DNA of 64,000 bases from positions 1 to 64,000 of the forward strand of contig DATKZH010000084.1 in assembly GCA_035528065.1 (NCBI GenBank), in the 5' to 3' direction. Both the position numbers and the translations under genes were made by a program. A model generated the notes under the pieces. That model did no database searches. It was not told the origin of the DNA and saw only the letters and a list, made by a program, of their open reading frames with translations. Below, piece after piece: positions 28,301-34,946 of this stretch (position 1 is its first letter; each line of letters begins with the position of its first letter). Source of the stretch: DATKZH01 sp035528065 (GTDB lineage: Bacteria; Planctomycetota; Planctomycetia; Pirellulales; Thermoguttaceae).

Positions 28301-28635
28301 TCAGCCTCGAAGGAGAGGGGATGATCGGCTTCGACAGCTCCATCCAGCTCACGTTCCGAACGAACATGGGACGGCGGGAGTGGCAGGTCCCGCTGGTCCG
28401 TGAGTTCTTCGGCAGGGTCAGCGAGGAGATCATGCAGATCCACGTCGGGGGCACCTTGCAGGACCCGATCCGCTATCGGGAGCCGTTCCCCGGCCTCAAC
28501 GAAGCCCTGCGACAATTGCGGGCGGAAATGCAGAGGACGACCGGCGTCTCACCCCTTTTCTCCCAGCCGGGGCCGTATTCCCAGCCGGGCGGGCGGGCCC
28601 TCAACGGGGCGCGGAGGCTGCCGAAGAGAAGATGA
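25306..28635 (+). CDS. Very large AsmA/TamB-like envelope protein
   Basis: A protein of about 1070-1109 residues with one N-terminal membrane anchor (SVLKWGLLVGLAGAVVAVPLLY) and then only periplasmic beta-rich sequence. It shows repeated AsmA/DUF3971-like patterns: alternating polar/hydrophobic strands, segments such as LNGDVTLRGTYDGRTFRSRG, and a C-terminal AsmA-like block (GRVELRNADVYELPLMIALL, HVYLTDITFDGDAFSLEGEG). Such proteins bridge the periplasm and help carry lipids to the outer membrane. The start is uncertain. The GTG at 25306 has GGGAG 10 nt upstream but puts about 20 codons inside the twin-hairpin repeat. The true N-terminus may be near 25408-25420, just before the anchor, where GGAGGG occurs. 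Confidence 0.82.
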   Translation: MRETHRHRDMDVCGAFHAPYDCGVCDVNHGGLLPIIQAVVNFCWSVLKWGLLVGLAGAVVAVPLLYQRVDGEIRRRVEEHFARQYPDLKVTVRWAELVEGEGIRVRGVSILDPSLAGPRAELLHVEEAFLCCRADLNALVSGELDVSRVMVRRPVLRPTRQPDGRWNVEKLLDLPPSGSPAPTVWIEGGTIEIFEPSKRPPAVFSLRNVGLHVTPCEKPREPGFGPRTREFRGMFSGDFLQNAQIEGRIDPDQGTWSASGTIDELDLSPEMRHALPSELTARLAVPDVLRGLVALRFRVGSGPTEESPVRFELAGQLTRGRIDDPRLPRPVTDLEAAFRISDEDLLIENLSGASGPSTIEVKLFRLAGFELGVPMWLEAKVRELELDERLRDILPDRLRPEWDKFLPAGKIHADVRLHYDGRRWKPDVTVDCLDAAFTYHKFPYRLQHAQGRIEWKNDEVDVNLVGRTGSRNVRVEGKIVDPAPGCEFWFKVGGSDLPLDEKLFEALRGKARDAVCALNPRGTLDVFFHCWRERPGQPSHKHLRVDVKGGWIRYERFPYPLGNISGVIERNDDHWDFREFVGTNDTGRISCDGDLDVTPEGSRWALRFAGTNVPLEEELRDALGQPHMQQLWNDLRVRGMVDFDATVRRLPGEEKATLTFLEARLDPETTSIEPVWLPYRMENLQGTLVYSDGHVSSSGRLQAGHGRTRMWASVDCSFPEDGTWHLRLGDVDVDRLSPDRELISALRGQLKEAVEALKPGGPVNLRGTLGLAHGRSPDDPLTSTWDLTFTLHHGSVDCGVELENLNGDVTLRGTYDGRTFRSRGELDLDSLTYHGVQFTRVMGPLEIENDLVLLGSSVRRQPGAPDRKITAELFDGTFCGSGWVAIRARPQYQLHATLADGDLSTFAQELMPGRQHLRGRMEAWVRLGGEGRSLNGLGGFGRVELRNADVYELPLMIALLKILGDREPDQTAFSTSDVDFQIHGGHVYLTDITFDGDAFSLEGEGMIGFDSSIQLTFRTNMGRREWQVPLVREFFGRVSEEIMQIHVGGTLQDPIRYREPFPGLNEALRQLRAEMQRTTGVSPLFSQPGPYSQPGGRALNGARRLPKRR

Positions 28636-28732
28636 CGGCCGCGTGGGCGGCCATCCCCATACATCTCGACGAGCTACACTTCTTACAGGGGACTGATAAG
28701 ACGCTGAACTCCCAACCGAGAGGAGGTCTCTG

Positions 28733-29080
28733 ATGAGCCTCGGACCGTTAGGAGGAATCGCCTCGAGCGCCGCCGGATCATCGCTGGCGCAGACCAAGGG
28801 CTCGGACGTCGAGCGAGCCGAACAGGACTCCGCCAATCAGGCCCGCCGCGTCCACACCGACCAGAAGGCCGAAAATGCCGCCGGGATCGGAGAAGCGGAC
28901 GGCGAAGACCACGAGACGGCCGAACGGGACGCCGACGGTCGCCGCCTGTGGGAGGGGCCGCCCGAAGGACAAGCCGCCGAGGAGCCGGACGAAGCGGACG
29001 AGGCCCACGCCACGCACGACTCCCCTCGCAGCAAAGACTCCTCCGGACAGTGCGGCAACCTGCTCGACTTGAGCGGCTGA
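28733..29080 (+). CDS. Small acidic conserved protein of unknown function
   Basis: A 115-residue, strongly hydrophilic protein without signal peptide or membrane segment. It begins with a small Gly/Ser/Ala-rich segment (MSLGPLGGIASSAAGSSLAQ), continues as an Asp/Glu/Arg/Gln-rich probably helical or disordered region with an ERDADGRR motif, and ends in a short SGQCGNLLDLSG tail. GGAGG lies 6 nt before the ATG, a very strong start, and the coding pattern is clear. I recall similar small proteins of this layout (N-terminal SLGPLGGIA, C-terminal LDL-S/T-G) in planctomycetes, with no known function. It stands alone between the AsmA-like gene and dapF. Confidence 0.75.
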   Translation: MSLGPLGGIASSAAGSSLAQTKGSDVERAEQDSANQARRVHTDQKAENAAGIGEADGEDHETAERDADGRRLWEGPPEGQAAEEPDEADEAHATHDSPRSKDSSGQCGNLLDLSG

Positions 29081-29139
29081 CGTCGCGCCAAGCACTGCTC
29101 GCCAGGGATCCGCCGAAGAACAACTTCCGCACTTGCGGG

Positions 29140-29201
29140 GTAGTAGGCACACGCCGTGTGCCGTAACCGGCGGACGGCACACGGCGTGTGCCTGCTACTA
29201 C
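29140..29201. repeat. Twin-hairpin element, GGCACAC family, copy 1
   Basis: GTAGTA, hairpin GGCACAC-GCC-GTGTGCC, a 13-nt middle, hairpin GGCACAC-GGC-GTGTGCC, then TGC and TACTAC closing against GTAGTA. The loops GCC and GGC are reverse complements. A second copy in opposite orientation with almost the same middle lies at 39798-39858. It sits between the small acidic protein gene and dapF. Confidence 0.95.
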
Positions 29202-29294
29202 GGTTGTCCGGCCCGGTGCGATCTCGTAGAATCCCCTGTTTGCCGGGGTTGCCTTCCGCCCGGGAGGCGTTCCTTTCTGCCTGGGAGTCAAGCG

Positions 29295-30152
29295 GTGCGT
29301 TTCGTCAAGATGCACGGGGCCGGAAACGACTACGTCTTTGTGGACTGCTTCGCGCAGCCGGTGCCCCACGACCCGGCCGCGATGGCCCGGCAGGTCTCCG
29401 ACCGCCACTTCGGGATCGGCGGCGATGGGCTGATCCTTATCCTCCCCTCCCGGGTGGCCGACGCCCGAATGTGGATGTTCAACGCCGATGGCTCCGAGGC
29501 CGAGATGTGCGGAAACGGGATCCGCTGCGTGGCCAAGTACCTCTACGATCACGGGCTCTGCCGCCGAGAGACCATCCACATCGAGACGGGGGCCGGCGTG
29601 CTCTCGCTCGACTTGGAGATCGACGGAGGCCGCACCCGGCGCGTCCGCGTCGACATGGGCGTCCCGGTCCTCCCGCCGGACAGGATCCCGACCACCTTGC
29701 CGGGCGACCCGTCACGGGAGGGAAGCCCCGTCGTCGAGGCCGAGCTGGAAGTGGCAGGCGAGCGGCTCCGCGTGACGTGCGTCTCCATGGGCAACCCGCA
29801 CGCGGTGACCTTCGTCGACCGGTTGACCGATCGCTGGGCGTTGGAGATCGGCCCGAAGATCGAGGTCGATCCCCATTTCCCCAACCGCACCAACGCGGAG
29901 TTCGTCGAGGTGATTTCCCCGACCGAGGTCCGCATGCGCGTGTGGGAGCGGGGAAGCGGCGAGACGTTGGCCTGTGGCACCGGGGCCACCGCCGTGGGTG
30001 TGGCCGGCGTCTTGGCCGCACGCACCGAGCGAAGGATCGTCGTCCATCTGCTCGGCGGCGATTTGGAGATCGAGTGGGCCGACAACCACCATGCCTACAT
30101 GACCGGCCCGGCCGTCGAAGTCTTCTCCGGCGAGTGGAACGACAGTGGGTAG
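29295..30152 (+). CDS. dapF: Diaminopimelate epimerase
   Basis: This 285-residue PLP-independent epimerase interconverts LL- and meso-diaminopimelate for lysine and peptidoglycan synthesis in the cytoplasm. It begins MRFVKMHGAGNDYVFVD, the family N-terminus. The two catalytic cysteines sit in GSEAEMCGNGIRC (Cys72) and GETLACGTGATA (Cys227). NADGSEAEM, GNPHAV and RVWERG are also diagnostic. The start is a GTG with GGGAG 8 nt upstream; the open frame runs back to 29133 only because the twin-hairpin element and leader are open. The acyltransferase gene follows 57 nt later on the same strand and is probably co-transcribed. Confidence 0.97.
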   Translation: MRFVKMHGAGNDYVFVDCFAQPVPHDPAAMARQVSDRHFGIGGDGLILILPSRVADARMWMFNADGSEAEMCGNGIRCVAKYLYDHGLCRRETIHIETGAGVLSLDLEIDGGRTRRVRVDMGVPVLPPDRIPTTLPGDPSREGSPVVEAELEVAGERLRVTCVSMGNPHAVTFVDRLTDRWALEIGPKIEVDPHFPNRTNAEFVEVISPTEVRMRVWERGSGETLACGTGATAVGVAGVLAARTERRIVVHLLGGDLEIEWADNHHAYMTGPAVEVFSGEWNDSG

Positions 30153-30209
30153 CGGGCCGCTTGCCGCTTCGCCCGTTAGCCAACGGACTTGGCACCCAAC
30201 TCGGAAACG

Positions 30210-31118
30210 ATGACCACCAACAACTCCTTCCTCCTGGGCCTGGGCGGACTGCTAGGCACGGCCGCCGTCCGCCATTGGATGGGCACCCTGGACTACAAGG
30301 TCGCCTACTACGACCCGGCCGCCGACGCCGCCCTCCCCGAGTGCCGAGGTCGGAAAATCTACCTCTTCTGGCACGAGTACATCCTCTTTCCCTTCTTCCT
30401 CCGGGCACACTGCAACGTGGCGATGCTCCTGAGCCGGCACCGCGACGCCGAGATCCTCTCCCGGGCGGCGCGCCACATGGGCTTCGAGATTGTCCGCGGC
30501 TCCACGCGACGCGGCGGCGTGGCCGCTATCCGAAAGCTGCTCAGGAAGAGCCGCAGCATGCACCTGACGATCACGCCCGACGGCCCCCTCGGGCCCCGAC
30601 GCCGGATGGCCCCGGGATCGGTCTTCCTGGCCTCCAGGCTGGGCCTGCCCATCGTGCTCCTGGGTCTCGGCTACGACCGCCCCTGGCGCGTGAAGACCTG
30701 GGACCGCTTCGCCATTCCCCGGCCTCACTCGCGTGCCCGGGGCGTCCTCAGTCCCGAAATCCACGTCCCGCCCGATCTGGACCGAGTGGGACTGGATCAC
30801 TTCCGCGCCAGCATCGAGCGGGTGCTCACCCGTCTGACCCAGGAAGCGGAGGCCTGGGCCGAATCGAGCACCCGCAAGCTCGGCCAGACCCTCGTACGCC
30901 CCGGCCCGGCCCGGCTTCCCTATCGCCGCGTGGATCCGGCGCACGTGATCTCCCCTTCGCACGTGGGCGCCCTCTCGCGCGTCGTGGCGCCCCGGAATCA
31001 TCGCGGGGTGGCTGGGGTCGAACGAAGTGAGCCCCCAGTTTCCCTGGTCACCGGGGGCTCGCTGCGCTCGACCCCGGCCACCCACCACGGCCCCCGGCCG
31101 TCAGGCGATCCGGTATAA
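30210..31118 (+). CDS. DUF374 lysophospholipid-acyltransferase-like protein
   Basis: A protein of about 302 residues of the DUF374 branch of the LPLAT superfamily, likely an acyltransferase acting at the inner membrane on a lipid or lipid A-type acceptor. The acyltransferase core is visible: FWHEYILFPFFL (HX4-type catalytic block I, here H-E), RHRDAEILSRAARHMGFEIVRGSTRRGG (block with RGS) and LTITPDGPLGPRR (TPDGP, diagnostic of DUF374). The ATG at 30210 is used; a TTG at 30189 is also possible. The C-terminal 35 or so residues (GVAGVERSEPP, GGSLRSTPATH) are encoded by the palindromic element at 31007-31083 and are probably not part of the ancestral protein. It follows dapF. Confidence 0.88.
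   Translation: MTTNNSFLLGLGGLLGTAAVRHWMGTLDYKVAYYDPAADAALPECRGRKIYLFWHEYILFPFFLRAHCNVAMLLSRHRDAEILSRAARHMGFEIVRGSTRRGGVAAIRKLLRKSRSMHLTITPDGPLGPRRRMAPGSVFLASRLGLPIVLLGLGYDRPWRVKTWDRFAIPRPHSRARGVLSPEIHVPPDLDRVGLDHFRASIERVLTRLTQEAEAWAESSTRKLGQTLVRPGPARLPYRRVDPAHVISPSHVGALSRVVAPRNHRGVAGVERSEPPVSLVTGGSLRSTPATHHGPRPSGDPV
31007..31083. repeat. Twin-hairpin element, GGCTGGGGTCGA family, copy 2
   Basis: Left unit GGTGGCTGGGGTCGAACG (31007 onward, ending CCCCCAG) and right unit CCGGGGGCTCGC...GACCCCGGCCACC (ending 31083). Hairpin 1 closes through CTGGGG/CCCCAG and hairpin 2 through CCGGGG/CCCCGG, a compensated T-A to C-G change. The element is inside the acyltransferase reading frame, which stays open through it. 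It matches the element at 13341-13409 with left and right halves exchanged. Confidence 0.92.
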
Positions 31119-31166
31119 TGGCCCGGTCGAGCCGCATTCCCGTTCACCTCTCGCCAGGACGGCCTC

Positions 31167-32408
31167 ATGCCCCAGGGTGATCTCTTTTCCGAAAGCCGGC
31201 GACGCCCGCCCATCCTTTCCATCTCGGAGCTGACCGCCCGGATCAAGGATCTCTTGGAGACGTCGTTCTCCGACGTCTGGGTTGCCGGGGAGATCTCCAA
31301 CTTCGCTCGGCCTCGCTCGGGACACTGCTACCTGACGCTCAAGGACGAAGGGGCCCAACTGTCCGCGGTTATCTGGCGCACGACGGCCCGGCGCGTGCGG
31401 TTCGACTTGCACGACGGGCTGGAAGTGATCTGCCGGGGGCGGATCGGCGTCTACCCTCCCCACGGCAAGTACCAGTTGATCATCGAACAAATCGAGCCGA
31501 AAGGGATCGGGGCGCTCGAGCTGGCGTTCCGGCAACTCCACGAGAAGCTCGCCCGGGAAGGACTCTTCGACCCCCGCCACAAGCAGCCGCTCCCCCGCTT
31601 CGTGCGGCGGATCGCCGTGGTCACCAGCCCCACCGGGGCGGCGATCCACGACTTCCTCCAAGTCCTCCGCCGGCGATGGCGAGGCGCCGACGTGCTGGTC
31701 GTGCCGGTCCGCGTGCAGGGCGAGGGCGCGGCCGAGGAGATCGCCGCGGCGATCGAGCTGGTCAATCGTCTCGCCCAGCCGGTCGACTGCCTGGTCGTTA
31801 CCCGCGGCGGCGGCAGCCTGGAGGACCTTTGGGCGTTCAACGAGGAGGTGGTGGTCCGCGCGATCTTCGCTTCCCGGGTGCCCGTCGTCTCGGCCGTGGG
31901 CCACGAGATCGACGTGACGCTCTCCGACCTGGTAGCCGACGTTCGGGCGTTGACCCCCTCGGAAGCCGCCGAACGGATCGTTCCCGCGGCCGAGGAGATG
32001 ATGGGCCAGCTTCGCCAGTATCAGGAACGGCTGCTCGCCGCGCTTCGATCGCGGACCTCCGCGGCCCGGTCGCGGCTTGGCGCCGTGGCCGCCCACCGCG
32101 TGTTCCGCCGACCGCTGGAACGGGTGCGCCAGTCGGAGCGGCGGCTCGACGAGCTGGCGTCCCGTGCCGACCGGGCGGTCCGCGGTTGCGTGCGCATGAG
32201 CCGGCGGCACGCCGACTCCCTGTCCGCCCGACTCGACGCCCTCAGCCCCCTGGCCGTGCTCGGCCGCGGCTACAGCCTGACGCAACGGGCGGCCGACGGC
32301 CGGGTGATTCGCGACGCGGGCGAGCTCGCGCCGGGCCAACAGATCCGCACCCGATTCGCCCGGGGCCGCGCGCTCAGCCGGGTGGAAGAGGTCGAGCCGG
32401 AGACGTAG
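31167..32408 (+). CDS. xseA: Exodeoxyribonuclease VII large subunit
   Basis: This 413-residue catalytic subunit of ExoVII degrades single-stranded DNA to oligonucleotides. The N-terminal OB-fold is clear (VAGEISNFARPRSGHCYLTL, CRGRIGVYPPHGKYQL). The nuclease core follows with RIAVVTSPTGAAIHDFL, the Gly-rich TRGGGSLEDLWAFNEE motif and SAVGHEIDVTLSDLVAD, then the helical coiled region and the C-terminal LGRGYSLT motif. AGGA lies 7 nt before the ATG. The small subunit gene xseB is not next to it (the next gene is convergent), so the partner must be elsewhere. A TATAAT box at 31114-31119 lies just upstream without a good -35. Confidence 0.97.
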   Translation: MPQGDLFSESRRRPPILSISELTARIKDLLETSFSDVWVAGEISNFARPRSGHCYLTLKDEGAQLSAVIWRTTARRVRFDLHDGLEVICRGRIGVYPPHGKYQLIIEQIEPKGIGALELAFRQLHEKLAREGLFDPRHKQPLPRFVRRIAVVTSPTGAAIHDFLQVLRRRWRGADVLVVPVRVQGEGAAEEIAAAIELVNRLAQPVDCLVVTRGGGSLEDLWAFNEEVVVRAIFASRVPVVSAVGHEIDVTLSDLVADVRALTPSEAAERIVPAAEEMMGQLRQYQERLLAALRSRTSAARSRLGAVAAHRVFRRPLERVRQSERRLDELASRADRAVRGCVRMSRRHADSLSARLDALSPLAVLGRGYSLTQRAADGRVIRDAGELAPGQQIRTRFARGRALSRVEEVEPET

Positions 32409-32475
32409 GGTCAACGCATTTTCGCCCACGGTCCGGCGACCGGGCCGGGCGAAGCCGCGAGCGGCGGTGCGCCGG

Positions 32476-34257
32476 TCACGGATCACCGGCCACCGACGGC
32501 TCCTTCCGGTAAAGCACCCTGCCGCCGACGATGGTGTAGAGGACCTCGGCGCCGAGAATCTCCTCCGCCGGCACGGTCAGGACGTCCTTCGACAGGACCA
32601 CGACGTCGGCCAGCTTGCCGGGCGTGAGCGAGCCTTTGAGGTCTTCCTCGAACGCGGCGTAGGCGGCGTCGAGCGTGTACGAGCGGAGGGCCTCGTGGCG
32701 GGTCATGCGCTGCTCGGGGAAGAAGGCCGTGCCGTCGGCGAGCTTGCGCGTGACGCTGGCGTAGAAGCACTCGATGGGGCTCAGGTTCTCGACCGGCGCA
32801 TCGGTCCCGTTGGCGACCACCGCACGCGAGTCGAGCAGGCTCCGCCACGCGTAGGCACCGACTTGGGCGCGCTCGGTACCCAGTCGCTTTACGACGAAGG
32901 GGCCGTCGGACGTGGCGTGGCACCCTTGCATCGCGGCCGTGACGCCCAGCTTGCCGAGGCGCGGGATCTCGGCGGGATGCAAGTGCTGCGTGTGCTCGAT
33001 TCGCCAGCGGAGGTTTTTTGCTTGTGGATGCTCCTGGAAGACGTCCTGGAACACATTGAGCGTCTCGCGGTTCGCCCGATCGCCGATCGCGTGGACGCAG
33101 AGCTGGAAGCCGTGGCGGATAGCCAGTTGGGCGGTGCGACGGATGGCGTCGACCGGCGTGGTGTTCAGCCCGACGCTTTCCGGCAGGTCGTCGTACGGCT
33201 CCAAGAGCCACGCGCCGTGCGTGCCGAGCGCCCCGTCGATGAACCGCTTGACCGCCCGGACGGTCAGGTGATGGTTGCCCTCGCCGACGATGCGGTACTC
33301 GGGGAGCCGCTCGGCCAGGACGTCGTTCGACTCGCCGATCATCACCCAGAGCCGCACCTTGAGCCGGCCCTGGAGGGCGAGCTTGCGGAGATGGTCGATA
33401 GTGGCCAATGAGGAGCCGGCATCGCAGAAGGTGGTCACGCCCTGGGAGAGGCACTCCTCGGTGGCCAGGCGGATCGCCTCGTCCAACTCGTCGGCCTCGT
33501 GTTGGGCGGTTCGCCGGGCCTCGCCCCGCTTCTGGGCCCGGTGGATCAGGCCCATCGACTCCTCGCGGAAGACGCCGGTCGGGTTGCCGGCCTCGTCGCG
33601 GAGGATCTCGCCGCCCTGGGGGCTTTCGGTGTTCTTATCGACGCCGGCCAGTTCCATGGCCTTGGCGTTGGCCAGGCACATGTGCCCGGAACCGTGGGCG
33701 AGCATCACCGGGTGGTCGGGCACGGCCTGGGAGAGCTTTTCGTGCGTGGGATATCCCTGCACGCTGGGGCTGGGCGGCGGCCGCCACTTGGCCTGGTGCC
33801 AGCCGCGGCCCACAATCCAGCGGCCGGGCGGCGTACTGTGGGCCGCCCCTTCGACCAGCCCGACGATCTCGTCCCAGGTCCGCGCCTTCGACAGGTCGAG
33901 AATCATCTTCGACCGGCCCAGGGAGACGAAGTGCGCGTGGCTGTCGATGAAGCCGGGCACGGCCAGCTTTCCCGCCAGATCGATCACCTGCGTGCCGTCG
34001 CCGATCCAGCGCTTCACCTCCGCGTCGTCGCCGACGGCGACGATCCGGTCGCCGCGGATCGCCAAGGCTTCGGCCTGCGGGTGGGAGTCGTCCATGGTGA
34101 CGATCGTGCCGCCGGTCAAGACCAGATCGGCCGGTTCCTCCCCAGCCGCCGCAGCCGAGGGAAACAGCAGGACCGCGAGCACGAGCGCCGCGCCGAAGCG
34201 CGATCGATCGCGCCCGTCGGGTCGGTCACTCGTCGCACGGAAAGTAGTCTCTCGCAC
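32476..34257 (-). CDS. Exported YtcJ-like amidohydrolase (amidohydro_3 family)
   Basis: A 593-residue metal-dependent amidohydrolase with a signal peptide (FGAALVLAVLLFPSAAAA). It shows the HxH-type metal motif in PGFIDSHAHFVSLG, later GVTTFCDAG, CVHAIGDRANRETLN (second metal His region), WRIEHTQHLHP, and the ANGTDAPVENL motif near the C-terminus. YtcJ-type members hydrolyse N-acyl or formamide bonds of varied substrates; the substrate here is unknown. The GTG at 34257 is chosen because GGGAG lies 8 nt upstream; the longer frame to 34419 runs through a twin-hairpin element. It is convergent with xseA (67-bp gap, no clear terminator). Confidence 0.88.
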   Translation of the reverse strand: MRETTFRATSDRPDGRDRSRFGAALVLAVLLFPSAAAAGEEPADLVLTGGTIVTMDDSHPQAEALAIRGDRIVAVGDDAEVKRWIGDGTQVIDLAGKLAVPGFIDSHAHFVSLGRSKMILDLSKARTWDEIVGLVEGAAHSTPPGRWIVGRGWHQAKWRPPPSPSVQGYPTHEKLSQAVPDHPVMLAHGSGHMCLANAKAMELAGVDKNTESPQGGEILRDEAGNPTGVFREESMGLIHRAQKRGEARRTAQHEADELDEAIRLATEECLSQGVTTFCDAGSSLATIDHLRKLALQGRLKVRLWVMIGESNDVLAERLPEYRIVGEGNHHLTVRAVKRFIDGALGTHGAWLLEPYDDLPESVGLNTTPVDAIRRTAQLAIRHGFQLCVHAIGDRANRETLNVFQDVFQEHPQAKNLRWRIEHTQHLHPAEIPRLGKLGVTAAMQGCHATSDGPFVVKRLGTERAQVGAYAWRSLLDSRAVVANGTDAPVENLSPIECFYASVTRKLADGTAFFPEQRMTRHEALRSYTLDAAYAAFEEDLKGSLTPGKLADVVVLSKDVLTVPAEEILGAEVLYTIVGGRVLYRKEPSVAGDP

Positions 34258-34340
34258 GGCATCGGCTCCCAAAGCATAGGGACGCGACCGCCGGTCGCGG
34301 CTTTGCAGACTTCGCGGGACAAGGAAATGCCTGCACGGTC

Positions 34341-34390
34341 GGGTGCCACTGGCGTCTCGCCAGTGCACGGGCAAGATGCCCGTGCCACCC
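34341..34390. repeat. Twin-hairpin element, GGGTGC type, TCT/AGA loops
   Basis: A 50-bp element: GGGTG-C, hairpin CACTGGCG-TCT-CGCCAGTG, hairpin CACGGGCA-AGA-TGCCCGTG, C-CACCC. The two loops are reverse complements (TCT, AGA). The first three base pairs of each stem are the same (CAC/GTG) while the inner stem differs and stays perfectly paired. It has the same plan as the element at 8836-8900. It lies upstream of the amidohydrolase start. Confidence 0.92.
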
Positions 34391-34565
34391 ACCGCGGCTT
34401 GGTGGGCTAGCGATCCCACGACTCCCGTTCGTTAAGGGGGTGGGCAAAGGCTCGACGATTCGAGAGCCCGTCGGGGGCCCGTCGCCGGGATGGCACGACG
34501 GCGGCCGGGCCGTAGCATACCGTGTCGACCGGCGTGGTGCAAACTACGGTTGCGCCGGAGGCTGG

Positions 34566-34595
34566 TTGACAGCGGTTATCCCCGTAGGTCACAAT
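34566..34595 (+). promoter_or_regulatory. Candidate promoter of the Clp-like/YbjN cluster
   Basis: The perfect -35 hexamer TTGACA (34566-34571) is followed after 18 nt by CACAAT (34590-34595). It lies about 85 nt upstream of the first gene of the cluster and reads into it. The remainder of the 34420-34677 gap shows no gene. Confidence 0.5.
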
Positions 34596-34677
34596 GGCAG
34601 CATTCTGTGGCGGCTCTTCCGTCGCACACATGAGCCAGTCCCTCGAGTGTCGCCTTTGCTGAAAGAGGTGCCAAATC

Positions 34678-34941
34678 GTGAATGCCCGCGACAGTCTTCG
34701 ACAGACCTCGCCGCACGGCTATCAGCAGGTGCTCCTGCCGGGTTCGGACGCCCAGGCGTGGTGGCTGAACGCCCCGGCGGAGGCGGTGAACCTGGTTCCG
34801 TATGCGGACCATCTGACGGCATGGTCGCCCCTTCTGAACTCGGTCGAAAAGCCCGCCGCCGCTGACGGCGCGGTCCCGTTCGGCCCGATCCGAGCGGAAC
34901 ACTTGGCCACAGGCTTGAAAGTCGGTTTTGCGGAGGTCTAG
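34678..34941 (+). CDS. 87-residue protein heading the Clp-like/YbjN cluster
   Basis: A small soluble protein of unknown family. It is rich in Ala, Leu and Pro, has a central WWLNAPAEAVNLVPYADHL segment, ends in LATGLKVGFAEV, and has no signal peptide or membrane helix. The start is GTG with AGAGG 8 nt upstream, and the stop is only 5 nt before the TTG start of the ClpA-like gene, so the two are very probably co-translated. Position and size suggest an adaptor or substrate of the unfoldase, but that is inference only. Confidence 0.65.
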   Translation: MNARDSLRQTSPHGYQQVLLPGSDAQAWWLNAPAEAVNLVPYADHLTAWSPLLNSVEKPAAADGAVPFGPIRAEHLATGLKVGFAEV

Positions 34942-34946
34942 GAGCG

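Noticed and set aside
34258..34419. N-terminal extension of the amidohydrolase to the first in-frame ATG
   Set aside because: It would translate the twin-hairpin element and place the signal peptide internally; the GTG at 34257 has a good Shine-Dalgarno and a proper signal peptide.
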